NCBI RefSeq assembly: GCF_000712035.1
Contig: NZ_KL544008.1
Coordinates: 156,544-220,543 of the forward strand
DNA length: 64,000 nt
Reading direction: 5' to 3'
DNA from: Salinicoccus luteus DSM 17002
GTDB lineage: Bacteria; Bacillota; Bacilli; Staphylococcales; Salinicoccaceae
Under the pieces are notes generated by a model. The model saw only the letters and a program-made list of their open reading frames with translations, made no database searches and was not told the DNA's origin. The first letter of the stretch is position 1. Each line of letters begins with the position of its first letter. Position numbers and translations under genes: made by a program. Shown here in pieces: positions 53,042-61,486 of the stretch.

Positions 53042-53404
53042 ATGTATGCAAATCAGGAAACCATCAACCAGGCACAAAAGGAACTGGCCACAATCAGCAC
53101 AGAATATCCGGAGCTCTACGCAAGGATCGAGCATGTCACAAGCTTCGCCAGACAGCTTCAGGTGAAGTACAGATATCTCGCCGATCTCATTACGGGAGGA
53201 GAGCGCGAGCCGCAGCCGGCATTCATCAAGCTTTCCGTCCTGAACATCCTCATCGATGAAGTGGAGAAGCTGCAGGCGACACCGGGATTTGAAGTGTTCG
53301 AGGACCTGCTCAACAGGAACAGGCACAATGATGCACCGGAAATATTCCTGCTGATTCTCGGTGCCAAACCGGAAGCGGTCGTAAACAACGCAATCATCAG
53401 CTGA
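53042..53404 (+). CDS. Conserved hypothetical protein, 120 aa
   Basis: A helical soluble protein with no recognised domain: MYANQETINQAQKELATIS start, ELYARIEHVTSFARQLQVKYRYLADLI, FIKLSVLNILIDEVEKL, then a hydrophobic LLILGAKPEAVVNNAIIS end. The start codon follows AGGGGGGCGTCATTC, 13 bp after the thioesterase stop. Length and heptad-like leucines suggest a small helical dimer. Function not known. Confidence 0.7.
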   Translation: MYANQETINQAQKELATISTEYPELYARIEHVTSFARQLQVKYRYLADLITGGEREPQPAFIKLSVLNILIDEVEKLQATPGFEVFEDLLNRNRHNDAPEIFLLILGAKPEAVVNNAIIS

Positions 53405-53410
53405 TATGAA

Positions 53411-53450
53411 AGACGCCGGATATCCAAAAATGGATATCCGGCGTCTTTAT
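53411..53450. terminator. Bidirectional terminator
   Basis: AGACGCCGGATATCC (53411-53425) pairs perfectly with GGATATCCGGCGTCT (53432-53446), with T-rich flanks, between converging genes. Confidence 0.9.
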
Positions 53451-53861
53451 TTATGCCTGGTCTTTATGCTGGGACTTCAACTGCGCTTCAATCTCCTCAT
53501 AGCTTCTTGTCCTCCGGTTATCGAGCAGGTGTATCTTGTTGTTGTGTCCGGCATCTGTGGTACCCGAAGGGACGAAGCGCTCGATTTCAAAATTGAACGT
53601 GTATCCCCGCTGCTTCATTACCGCCTTGATGGCCGCCTGGGTCCGTATCGAATCCGTACGGGTATGCATGTCCTCAAGCGTATCGTTGGCGAACTGCCAG
53701 TAGTAGCGGTGGCGCGCTGTTCTTCTGATGCGCTGCATCTCCCGTTGCCGGCGGACGAAGCGAAATATGGTCCGGACACCTTTTGAGCCGAACCATGTCG
53801 CGGTCTCGAGCGCCATCCTGAATTTGATGAAGATTTTCCTTGGCCAATGCCTTCTACCCAT
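53451..53861 (-). CDS. Conserved-looking hypothetical basic protein, 136 aa
   Basis: A strongly basic, aromatic protein: GRRHWPRKIFIKFRMALET, FRFVRRQREMQRIRRTARHRYYW, then a more acidic C-terminal half (TLEDMHTRTDSIRTQAAIKAVM, then FEIERFVPSGTTDAGHNNK). No family is recognised. The start at 53861 follows GGGGAGAGTAAT on the minus strand; the longer frame upstream has no ribosome site. The Arg clusters suggest nucleic acid or membrane-surface contact. Confidence 0.6.
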   Translation of the reverse strand: MGRRHWPRKIFIKFRMALETATWFGSKGVRTIFRFVRRQREMQRIRRTARHRYYWQFANDTLEDMHTRTDSIRTQAAIKAVMKQRGYTFNFEIERFVPSGTTDAGHNNKIHLLDNRRTRSYEEIEAQLKSQHKDQA

Positions 53862-54175
53862 ATTACTCTCCCCGACATCATAATCTGAAGTGCTGTATTC
53901 TTCACAGTTTAATTTCATTATCAAATATTCCATTAGTGATATCAAAGAAAATGCTCCAGCACCGGGCATTTAATACGGAAGTATGAATGAGACAAGAACG
54001 CATAATTTTTATAGCATAAAGTGGAAAATTGCACCAATATTTTCTGAAAATTGTAATAATATATGCCGTTTTAATGTATACTGGGTTATATAAAATAAGT
54101 TTATGACTTATAAGGTTTTACCATGCAGGGACTTACTGGAAGATTGCGAAGGAAATTGAACAAGGGGGACGGAAG
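53862..54175. other. 314-bp AT-rich intergenic region
   Basis: Divergent gap between the basic hypothetical gene and the lipoprotein gene. No gene is visible. ATAAGT-TTATG-ACTTAT (54095-54111) is a short inverted repeat near the lipoprotein side. No confident promoter can be chosen by eye. Confidence 0.4.
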
Positions 54176-54994
54176 ATGAAACGTGGTTTCATTCTTGGAA
54201 GTCTGATTGGGGTGCTGTTGCTGATGACATTGGGTGCATGTTCATCAGATGACGGGGCCGGAATTTCCATGGATCAGAACGAAAATGATGTGACAGAAGA
54301 AGCAGCCCCAGCGGAGGAATCATCACCTCCGGAAGAGGATGCCGGAAATGCAGATGCCACAGATGGCGGTACTGCTAAGGCATCGGAGAACATCAGCAAG
54401 GAAGCAGTGATGCAGATGGCTTCGGAGGGGGATCAACTGATGGAAAACTATTATCTTGAGTCGAAGGTCACCATGTATACGGACGATCAGACGGATGAAA
54501 CATTGACTCGGGAATGGTTCTACTGGAAGGAAGGGGAACTCCATTTCCGCAAGGAGATAGAGCGTGCGGATGCGCCGACCCAGTATATCACCGGTAATGA
54601 TACGGATTCGACGATCTATACGGAAGGGGAGGAGATCGCCATACGTACAGAGACGCTTGTGCCGGGGGCGGATCTGCCTTCTCAATCGAAAGCGATGAAG
54701 GAGCGGATATCAAGCTACAAGATGTCCCATGAATCTGAAGTCGTAGGACAGGAGGAGGTGAATGGCCGTAAGGGCCATCATCTGGTCTTCACGCCGAAGG
54801 AGGAGGCGATGGAGAGCGGCACGACGATGGAGCTCTGGATCGATTCCGAGCACTGGCTGACGCTGAAGGAAGTGCTGGACCAGGGCGATATGCGGATGGA
54901 ATACGAGGTCATCACATTCGTCGAGGGCATCGAGCCGTCGATGGACCTCTTCCATATGGAACTGCCGGCAGGTGTGGAGATCATCGACCAGTAG
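54176..54994 (+). CDS. Lipoprotein with LolA-like domain, paralogue of 31485-32309
   Basis: A 272-aa lipoprotein. Signal peptide KRGFILGSLIGVLLLMTLGAC with the lipobox LGAC (Cys at residue 22), an acidic linker to about residue 75, then a domain with LTREWFYWKEGELHFRKE, RISSYKMSHESEVVGQEEV, GHHLVFTPKEEA and WLTLKEVLDQGDMRMEYEV. The order of motifs repeats that of the lipoprotein at 31485 (EWF, FRKE/FVRRE, GHH.xFTPKE, LKEV, EIID), so the two are diverged copies. Function unknown; a lipid- or polymer-binding envelope sensor is plausible. ATG 54176 after AGGGGGACGGAAG. Confidence 0.8.
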   Translation: MKRGFILGSLIGVLLLMTLGACSSDDGAGISMDQNENDVTEEAAPAEESSPPEEDAGNADATDGGTAKASENISKEAVMQMASEGDQLMENYYLESKVTMYTDDQTDETLTREWFYWKEGELHFRKEIERADAPTQYITGNDTDSTIYTEGEEIAIRTETLVPGADLPSQSKAMKERISSYKMSHESEVVGQEEVNGRKGHHLVFTPKEEAMESGTTMELWIDSEHWLTLKEVLDQGDMRMEYEVITFVEGIEPSMDLFHMELPAGVEIIDQ

Positions 54995-55005
54995 CAGGTA
55001 TTATG

Positions 55006-55051
55006 AATAAAGGACGGGCAGAACCTAAATCGGTTCTGCCCGTCCTTTATT
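55006..55051. terminator. Bidirectional terminator
   Basis: A perfect 20-bp stem: AATAAAGGACGGGCAGAACC (55006-55025) with its complement at 55032-55051, between converging genes. Confidence 0.92.
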
Positions 55052-55984
55052 CTATCTTCTATGGTCATCGAAGTTCTCCCGTGTATTATTGTGCTCCGTG
55101 ATGTCAACTTCCTCCTTGCGGAGTTCTTCAGAGATATGCTGCTGGTCCGTGACGATGTTTTTGCGTATGACGATCTCCTCGGTGACGACCGTCTCCTTGA
55201 TGACCTTCACACGTTCCTCGGTGAGTGGGATGCGCATGACATTCTCATCATCGCCCGCATCATCGCGGCTGTAGACATCAAGCGTCGGATTGCCGTCCAC
55301 CGGCCGCCGTTCAACCGTCACTTCCTCGCGGTCGACCGGCACATCGAATTCCTCGAGCTTCGTCGTCACCCGCTTGTCGACGCCGACTTCGCCCACCTGG
55401 ACGTTTTCCTTGTCCACATTCAACCGCTCCTCGCGCAGGGTCATCCGCTCTTCATTTTCATCATCGATCCGGCGGGTCTCCGGTGCGGTGCGGTCCTGGC
55501 CATGCGCCCTGGCATCCGTACCCGGCGTCATATCCTTGTCAGCATCGAAATCCTCCATGCTGTTGATATCATTCCGTGTTGTATTGTAGTCGTACTCATC
55601 GACGGATGCGCCCTGTCTGCGTTCCACTCTTCTGGATTCCTTTTCCTTCATTGTATGATCACCTGTCCTTCCACTATTCTCGATATGGAGCAGCAGCATA
55701 CCGTCCTCGAGTGCCTCTGTATATTCCTTCTGCTCCCGCGGTGTAAGCGGCATGCTGCTGATCACCTCATCACCGGGAGTCTCGTCGGCAAGCCACGCCA
55801 CAATCCGGTCCCAAGTATCCACTTCGGTGCTGATGCGTCTGACGTCAAGGTGGGCGAGCAGCGTCTCATCCAGGTTCTCCCTGGATAGGACCATCATCTG
55901 CTCCTCCCCGACACCGTTCAGCTTCAGGTGTTCGATTCTGCCGAGCAGATCACTGCTGCTTCCGAATGTTTCGATTCTCCCCAT
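55052..55984 (-). CDS. YsnF/AvaK-type (DUF2382) stress protein with YflT-like N-terminal domain
   Basis: A 310-aa protein. The N-terminal ~105 residues (IETFGSSSDLLGRIEHLKLNGVGEEQMMVLSRENLDETLLAHLDV) form a general-stress-protein-17M/YflT-like domain. A charged linker follows, then a DUF2382 domain from about residue 180 (MTLREERLNVDKENVQVGEVGV, EEFDVPVDREEVTVERRPVDG, EERVKVIKETVVTEEIVIRKN), whose beta-strand repeats are typical of YsnF. Such proteins accumulate under general stress. A sequence matching a sigma-B promoter lies 50 bp upstream of the start. Biochemical role unknown. Confidence 0.88.
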   Translation of the reverse strand: MGRIETFGSSSDLLGRIEHLKLNGVGEEQMMVLSRENLDETLLAHLDVRRISTEVDTWDRIVAWLADETPGDEVISSMPLTPREQKEYTEALEDGMLLLHIENSGRTGDHTMKEKESRRVERRQGASVDEYDYNTTRNDINSMEDFDADKDMTPGTDARAHGQDRTAPETRRIDDENEERMTLREERLNVDKENVQVGEVGVDKRVTTKLEEFDVPVDREEVTVERRPVDGNPTLDVYSRDDAGDDENVMRIPLTEERVKVIKETVVTEEIVIRKNIVTDQQHISEELRKEEVDITEHNNTRENFDDHRR

Positions 55985-56033
55985 GGATCAGGCCTCCAAT
56001 ATGTGTGTCTTTATGCTTCAGCTTAGTAGTTAA

Positions 56034-56058
56034 TTACCCCTGTCGGAAGCGGTTAAAC
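56034..56058 (-). promoter_or_regulatory. Sigma-B-type promoter of the YsnF-like gene
   Basis: On the minus strand GTTTAA (56058-56053), 13-bp spacer, GGGTAA (56039-56034), against the consensus GTTTAA-N12-15-GGGTAT. It fits the stress function of the gene. Confidence 0.82.
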
Positions 56059-56172
56059 AGAGGGAACTCAGGGAATCCGCACATGACTTTCTTATTTATC
56101 CGCATTTGATATATAATTGGAGTACTATCCATAACAGGTATTCAAATAAAGTGTCTGGAGAAGGGTGATCAT

Positions 56173-57774
56173 ATGAAACCGAGAATCTTGTTTTTACTCA
56201 ACTCCGTGGATGTGAACCGGGGCGGCTTGACGCATGCATCCCTGCGGCAGGCGAGTACTTTCGCAGACGCCGGCTACGATACCGAGCTTCTGACGTTCAG
56301 ATATGACCCGAGATTCCCATTGATATGCAGAAAGCTCGTGCGCATGGGCAAAGTCAGCAAAAACGTCCGCATCCGCAACCTGTTCCATGAACGCACATTA
56401 TATGGCGGGGCGGACAGGATCGAGAGCAGACGTGTGAAAGTCGACATCTCCGAATATGAAGGGCAGTACAAGGTGTCGAAGCGGCCGAAGCACAACGCAT
56501 ACAGGCTGTACGAGAATGACAAGTACGTAAAATATATCTCCCTGAGGGAGGACGATACACTCGATTTCATCGACTACTATGATGCACACGAACGGCGGGA
56601 GCGGCGGGAGTTCTATGACTACTATGGACATATGACACGCCTCCAGCGTTTTGACTCGGAGGAGAACAAGGTGGCAGAGGAGTTCTTCTACAATCGGAAC
56701 GGGGATACGATACTCACCATGCGGCACGATCCGGAGACGAATAAGGTCACACAGGTCAAGAATTTCGGTGAGGACGACAGGGTACTCTCCGAAACCGACG
56801 GCGACCAGACCCCGTACAGAAAGGATTGGCTGGACCAGGTCCTCGGCGAATCCGACCACGATACCGTCGTCATCTCGGATACCAGGCCGACTGATGAACT
56901 CGTGGTGCTGCTCGATGACCCAAGAGTGAGGGGACTCATCCGCCCCCACAGCAACCACCTCCGGAACCCGGACGACCCGTCCTCGGAACTCAACCGCCGC
57001 AACAAGTATGCCATCGAAAGCGTCAAGGATGTCGATGGACTCGTCGTTCTGACGGAGAAGCAGCGGCAGGACATCATCAACCGTTTCGGGTATCCGGAGA
57101 AGGTGTTCGTCGTCCCGAACTACTACGATCCGGGACCGCCGAAGATCACCGGACTGCGCTCTTTCATCATTAATGTGCGGCAGCGCAGCCGGAAGATCGA
57201 ACGCGACATGAAGAAAGTGGTCATCGTCTCCAGATTCTCAAGCATTAAATGCATCGACCACACCATCAAGGCCTTCAAGGAAGTAGTGGAAGCCGTCCCG
57301 GAAGCGACGCTTGAAATATGGGGAAAAGGCGATAAGAAGCAGGAGTATAAGGATCTGATCAAAAAACTGGATCTCGATGGCAACGTGAAGGTGAAGGGAT
57401 ATACCCAGCACCCCGAGAACGTCTACCGCTCGGGTGCACTGTCCGTCGTCACATCGAAGGCGGAAGGGTTTTCCCTGTCCGTCATGGAAAGCATGGTCAA
57501 TGAGACGCCGGTCGTCAGCTATGACATCCGCTACGGCCCTTCGGATATGATTGAGGACGGTGAGAATGGCTTCCTGATCAAGAAGGGGGACACCAGGGCG
57601 CTTGCGGAAAGAATGATCCATATGCTCCAAAACCCCGAGGAGACCCGGGCGATGGGTGTGGCGGCAGGCAGGACGATGCGGACGCAGTTCGGCATCGACA
57701 GCTATCAGAAAAAATGGTTCTCGCTGGTGGATCACCTGTTGGAGAACGATGAAAGTCGAGGTGCAGAAGATTAA
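56173..57774 (+). CDS. Teichoic acid glycosyltransferase, GT4 (TarM/poly(glycerol-phosphate) glucosyltransferase-like)
   Basis: A 533-aa protein. N-terminal RILFLLNSVDVNRGGLTHASLRQASTFADAGYDTELLTF, then a DUF1975-type beta-rich insertion (YEGQYKVSKRPKHNAYRLYEN, HMTRLQRFDSEENKVAEEFFY), then a C-terminal Glycos_transf_1 domain with VVIVSRFSSIKCIDHTIKAF near residue 338 and SKAEGFSLSVMESM near 428 (E-x7-E). This layout is that of enzymes that add glucose or GlcNAc to teichoic acid polymers. It overlaps the TagF-like gene by 26 bp, which supports a wall-polymer role. Confidence 0.88.
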   Translation: MKPRILFLLNSVDVNRGGLTHASLRQASTFADAGYDTELLTFRYDPRFPLICRKLVRMGKVSKNVRIRNLFHERTLYGGADRIESRRVKVDISEYEGQYKVSKRPKHNAYRLYENDKYVKYISLREDDTLDFIDYYDAHERRERREFYDYYGHMTRLQRFDSEENKVAEEFFYNRNGDTILTMRHDPETNKVTQVKNFGEDDRVLSETDGDQTPYRKDWLDQVLGESDHDTVVISDTRPTDELVVLLDDPRVRGLIRPHSNHLRNPDDPSSELNRRNKYAIESVKDVDGLVVLTEKQRQDIINRFGYPEKVFVVPNYYDPGPPKITGLRSFIINVRQRSRKIERDMKKVVIVSRFSSIKCIDHTIKAFKEVVEAVPEATLEIWGKGDKKQEYKDLIKKLDLDGNVKVKGYTQHPENVYRSGALSVVTSKAEGFSLSVMESMVNETPVVSYDIRYGPSDMIEDGENGFLIKKGDTRALAERMIHMLQNPEETRAMGVAAGRTMRTQFGIDSYQKKWFSLVDHLLENDESRGAED

Positions 57775-59896
57775 AGTGATTTCTATAATTACACCTGCAG
57801 AAAAAAATGAAAACTATATCGATAGGGCGCTCGAGTCGATGGCAGCCCAGACCTATACGGATTTTGAAGCACTGATCCTCCACTCGGACATCGATGCCCT
57901 GAAGCGGGCAGTCGGACAGAGATACCGTGAAGACGCACGGTTCAAATTCATCGAAACGCCGAAGGACATCCCGGCAGGCGCCGCCCGCAACATCGGCATC
58001 GAAGCTGCGAAAGGCGAATATGTATATTTTCTGGACAGCGATGACTACATCTCCGATGATGCACTGCAGATGCTCATTGAAAACATGGACGGCCACCCGG
58101 TTGTGCGTGGCAGAATGCGCAGGACTGACCTGGATTCGAGTGAGATTGAAAGTGCAGCCGAGCAGCAGCGGGTCAGCATCTTCCACCGGAACCGATACAA
58201 TCTGGTGAGGAACCATTCGGCGCTCCACTTCCTCATCTCAAAAGACTATATCGACCGGCTGGGGCTGAAATTTGCCGAGGAGGTACAAACATATTCGGAT
58301 CTGATGTTCATCGTCCCATTGCTGGAAGCGGTGGAAGTGGTGCCGTTCGTCTATGAGGCGGTCTATTTCAGGCGGCGGAGGAACGACCCGATCACCCACC
58401 CGTCACTCCGTCAGATGCCCATCGAGCAGCGCATGCATGATTTGTTCTCGATTTACAATCGCCTGAAGCAGTCCCACCTCAGTTTCGAAGCGGAAGCACT
58501 CCTGGATACGCTGCTGCTCAACTTCTACCGGAAGCATCTGATCGTGAAGTTCAAGGACAAGGATCAGATCGATGTGCATTTTGAAGGCCTGCAGGAAACG
58601 ATTCGGAAGGTAAATCCGTCAGTGCTGAAGACCAAGGACAGGGTGCTGCGGCTTGATGTCCGGGCCATCCAGTCGAGGAGCAGGCGTACATTCAAAAGGC
58701 TGAGTATGGTCCGGGACGTTGTCAGGGATGCCAAAAGAGGCTTTACGACACGGAACGGACGCAAGGAGTTCATCTATAAATATTCCTACATGAAGAAGGC
58801 GCTGATGGATGACCTGGTCGTCTTCGAGAGTTTCCAGGGCAAATCCTATTCCGACAGCCCGAAGTATATCTACCAACAGATGCTCAAGAGCAGAAGCGGA
58901 TACAACTATGTGTGGGTGATGAACAAGAAGCAGAAGATTCCCGGCAATCCCATGACCGTAAAACGCTTCTCATTGAAATACTACTATTATATGGCGCGGG
59001 CGAAATATATCGTCAGCAACGTCAGGATGCCGAACAGCTACATCAAGAGGGAAGGGCAGAAGTATCTCCAGACTTGGCACGGTACGCCGCTCAAGCGCCT
59101 TGCCGGCGATATGGATGACGTACATATGCCCGGGACCAACGCAGCACGCTATAAGAAGAACTTCAGTAAAGAGACGGACAAATGGGATTATCTCATCGCT
59201 CCGAATCCGTACTCTTCCGCCATCTTCAAAAGGGCATTCTGGTTCAACAACACCATGCTTGAGACCGGCTATCCGAGAAATGACATCCTGACGAATGACA
59301 ACAACCCAGTCATCATCCAGGACATCAAGGAGAAGCTCAATCTTCCCTTGGACAAGAAGGTCATCCTCTACGCACCGACGTGGCGGGATGATGAATACTA
59401 CAAAGTCGGGAAATACAAGTTCTCCCTGCAGCTTGATCTCGAGCGGCTGAAGGAGCGGTTCGGCGACGATTACATTATACTGCTCAGGATGCACTATGTC
59501 GTCGCGTCCAAGATGAACCTCACCGGTCTGGAGGGCTTCGCATATGACGTATCCAAATACGATGACGTCAGCGAACTCTATCTCGCCTCAGATATGCTCA
59601 TCACGGACTATTCATCCGTATTCTTCGATTATGCCAACCTCAGGCGGCCGATTCTGTTCTTTACGTATGACATCGAAAAATACAGGGAACAGCTGCGCGG
59701 CTTCTATATTGACATGGAGACCGAGCTCCCCGGTCCATTGCTGATGACGAACGACGCAGTCATTGATGCGATAGAGAACATTGATCAGATTGAGGAGAAG
59801 TATAGGGAAAGGTACGAAGAATTTTACGCACGTTTCTGCAGCTGGGATGACGGCAGGGCGTCTGAGAAGGTCGTGGAAGCGGTGTTTAAGGAGTAG
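57749..59896 (+). CDS. GT2 - CDP-glycerol glycerophosphotransferase (TagF-like) fusion protein
   Basis: A 715-aa two-domain protein. Residues 1-230 form a GT2/GT-A domain (KVISIITPAEKNENYIDRALESMAAQTYTDFEALI, VYFLDSDDYISDDAL with the DxD-like motif). From about residue 330 a CDP-glycerol glycerophosphotransferase domain follows: NYVWVMNKKQK, QKYLQTWHGTPLKRLAGDMDDV, KWDYLIAPNPYSS, VILYAPTWRDDEYY, LRMHY, LYLASDMLITDYSSVFFDYANLRRPILFFTYD. That domain polymerises glycerol phosphate of teichoic acid. ATG 57749, inside the previous gene, follows TTGGAGAACG. The combination with the preceding GT4 suggests a glycosylated poly-glycerol-phosphate polymer. Confidence 0.9.
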   Translation: MKVEVQKIKVISIITPAEKNENYIDRALESMAAQTYTDFEALILHSDIDALKRAVGQRYREDARFKFIETPKDIPAGAARNIGIEAAKGEYVYFLDSDDYISDDALQMLIENMDGHPVVRGRMRRTDLDSSEIESAAEQQRVSIFHRNRYNLVRNHSALHFLISKDYIDRLGLKFAEEVQTYSDLMFIVPLLEAVEVVPFVYEAVYFRRRRNDPITHPSLRQMPIEQRMHDLFSIYNRLKQSHLSFEAEALLDTLLLNFYRKHLIVKFKDKDQIDVHFEGLQETIRKVNPSVLKTKDRVLRLDVRAIQSRSRRTFKRLSMVRDVVRDAKRGFTTRNGRKEFIYKYSYMKKALMDDLVVFESFQGKSYSDSPKYIYQQMLKSRSGYNYVWVMNKKQKIPGNPMTVKRFSLKYYYYMARAKYIVSNVRMPNSYIKREGQKYLQTWHGTPLKRLAGDMDDVHMPGTNAARYKKNFSKETDKWDYLIAPNPYSSAIFKRAFWFNNTMLETGYPRNDILTNDNNPVIIQDIKEKLNLPLDKKVILYAPTWRDDEYYKVGKYKFSLQLDLERLKERFGDDYIILLRMHYVVASKMNLTGLEGFAYDVSKYDDVSELYLASDMLITDYSSVFFDYANLRRPILFFTYDIEKYREQLRGFYIDMETELPGPLLMTNDAVIDAIENIDQIEEKYRERYEEFYARFCSWDDGRASEKVVEAVFKE

Positions 59897-59903
59897 TAGA
59901 TAA

Positions 59904-59942
59904 GGCAGAGGATATCTGACATGATATCCTCTGCCTTTTTTA
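59904..59942 (+). terminator. Terminator after the TagF-like gene
   Basis: GGCAGAGGATATC (59904-59916) pairs perfectly with GATATCCTCTGCC (59923-59935), followed by T6. Confidence 0.92.
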
Positions 59943-60019
59943 TGGGTTGTACTCCATTAACAGATTTATTACACCCGGATTACTGTTTAATGACAACTGG
60001 CATCAAATTGATTTTCCAT

Positions 60020-60044
60020 GTTTTATGATATTCATGCGGGGTAT
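60020..60044 (+). promoter_or_regulatory. Sigma-B-type promoter of the GlsB-like gene
   Basis: GTTTTA (60020-60025), 13-bp spacer, GGGTAT (60039-60044), 53 bp before the start codon. Same spacer length as the promoter at 56034-56058. Confidence 0.8.
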
Positions 60045-60096
60045 CTAATTCATGTATTCAGTTATAATAATAAAAAATTGTACGGAGGTTTTATTA

Positions 60097-60357
60097 ATGG
60101 GTTGGATTATTACATTAATCGTAGGCGGCATCATCGGATGGCTCGCCGGTCTTATTCTCGGAAAAGATGTGCCATTCGGCATCATCGGTAACATTATCGC
60201 AGGACTTGTAGGTGCTGCACTTGCGAACGCAATCGGACTAAGCTTTGGTCCCGAAGTCGGCGGCGTCAGCATCATTGGTGGATTATTAGGTGCCATCATT
60301 CTGATTCTGATTGTATCCTTCATCATGAAGGCGCTTGGCGGCAACAATAGAGCATAG
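60097..60357 (+). CDS. GlsB/YeaQ/YmgE family membrane protein
   Basis: An 86-aa protein with three hydrophobic, glycine-rich helices (ITLIVGGIIGWLAGLILG, PFGIIGNIIAGLVGAALANAIG, GVSIIGGLLGAIILILIVSFIM) and a short basic end. It matches the GlsB/YeaQ/YmgE (transglycosylase-associated) family over its full length. Members are general-stress membrane proteins; in Gram-positives GlsB anchors the Asp23/Gls24 alkaline-shock protein. ATG 60097 after CGGAGG. The sigma-B promoter upstream agrees. No asp23-type gene is adjacent. Confidence 0.92.
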   Translation: MGWIITLIVGGIIGWLAGLILGKDVPFGIIGNIIAGLVGAALANAIGLSFGPEVGGVSIIGGLLGAIILILIVSFIMKALGGNNRA

Positions 60358-60368
60358 AAGAAAAGATA

Positions 60369-60396
60369 GGCCATTCCCATGGGGAGTGGTCTTTTT
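60369..60396 (+). terminator. Terminator after the GlsB-like gene
   Basis: GCCATTCCC (60370-60378) pairs with GGGGAGTGGT around a very short loop, with G-U pairs, followed by CTTTTT. Confidence 0.65.
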
Positions 60397-60491
60397 AATA
60401 GAATAAAAAGTTGTATAGGGCTACTTTAGCTTTATTTCAACAATCGAACTAAAGAGTAAAGATAGATTTGATAAAAGCCTCACTAGACTTA

Positions 60492-60866
60492 TTATTTGAA
60501 AAATTTTAGAGATAATGGTGGGACAAATTTTTCTCCTCTATATAATTTAACAGCACCAACCAATAATATTATATTCAGAGCAATTACTCCTAAAACCAAA
60601 ACTAAATTTAATATGGGAATATCTGGCGCAAAGAAACTCAGAACCATAAAATAGAGAAAGAAACTAAGGTAAAAATTGAAGAAAGCTTTTCCTTGTTGTC
60701 TGAAAAACGGAAGTTCTTTACGGAACATTAAAAAAAGTATTAATGGTCCTATAAACCAAGTCAATATACCAAAGATGTATAATGCCATGGATAGCTTCCT
60801 ATTAACCTCATTGAATGCTTCTGTTTCATAACTTAGTGTATTTTTTTCCAACCTATTATTCTCCAT
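60492..60866 (-). CDS. Tic20-like / DUF4870-type membrane protein
   Basis: A 124-aa protein with a 25-residue hydrophilic start, then four hydrophobic segments: LSMALYIFGILTWFIGPLILFLMF, FFNFYLSFFLYFMVLSFF, and LNLVLVLGVIALNIILLVGAVKLYRG. The FFRQQGKAFFNFYLSF segment corresponds to the conserved helix of DUF4870/Tic20-like proteins. Function is not known. Very AT-rich compared with the gene to its left; marks the beginning of a low-GC minus-strand block. Confidence 0.72.
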   Translation of the reverse strand: MENNRLEKNTLSYETEAFNEVNRKLSMALYIFGILTWFIGPLILFLMFRKELPFFRQQGKAFFNFYLSFFLYFMVLSFFAPDIPILNLVLVLGVIALNIILLVGAVKLYRGEKFVPPLSLKFFK

Positions 60867-60942
60867 CTAACAGCCTACCTTTCAATTTAGTATTTTAATA
60901 AATATTATTTAGTCCTGAAAATAGGGTCGTAAGTACCACTTA

Positions 60943-61470
60943 TCAACGCATGCAATCTTTAAATGCCTTAACAACAGCTTCCTCTTCTTTCTTCAGATCT
61001 ACCTTCGAGATACTTCCACCATCAAGCAAATGAAATGAAGTATGTAATTCTTTCAAGTTGTCTTTAAACTGTTGGTAATTATGAGATTTTCTAAGACTTG
61101 TTTGAATCCTATGAATATCTTGTGGGATTTTATTTAGTTTGTGTTTTGTTATGAATTCAGAATCGAGAAATTTATTATGGTTGTTTGTATTGTTGTAATA
61201 AAAAAGATCTTTGAAATGAGAGTCGTATTTCAATATCTTTCTTTTAAAAATCATATATTCTTTTAATGAATCTGGTTTCTCGGTCATTTTTAGGGCGGAA
61301 TCCATACAACCATAAAGAAAAGTATAAAGGTTAATATTTTCTTCAATTTCTTTATTGATAACACTATTATACTTTCCCTCTTTTTCAGCACTTGTCCATA
61401 AATAGACAATAACTCCAATGATGATTGCTATGATTAATATGAAAATAATGACACCTCCTGTATCTATCAT
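60943..61470 (-). CDS. Unknown protein with one N-terminal membrane helix
   Basis: A 175-aa protein. IIFILIIAIIIGVIVYLWTS (about residues 8-27) is a single membrane anchor, followed by a charged cytoplasmic domain (KEIEENINLYTFLYGCMDSAL, IFKRKILKYDSHFKDLFYY, QDIHRIQTSLRKSHNYQQFKDNLKELHTSFHLL). No family is recognised. It lies 16 bp downstream of the ankyrin-repeat gene on the same strand without a strong ribosome site of its own, so translational coupling to the ankyrin protein is likely and the two may work together at the membrane. Confidence 0.65.
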   Translation of the reverse strand: MIDTGGVIIFILIIAIIIGVIVYLWTSAEKEGKYNSVINKEIEENINLYTFLYGCMDSALKMTEKPDSLKEYMIFKRKILKYDSHFKDLFYYNNTNNHNKFLDSEFITKHKLNKIPQDIHRIQTSLRKSHNYQQFKDNLKELHTSFHLLDGGSISKVDLKKEEEAVVKAFKDCMR

Positions 61471-61486
61471 TCATTGTAAGCCCATA

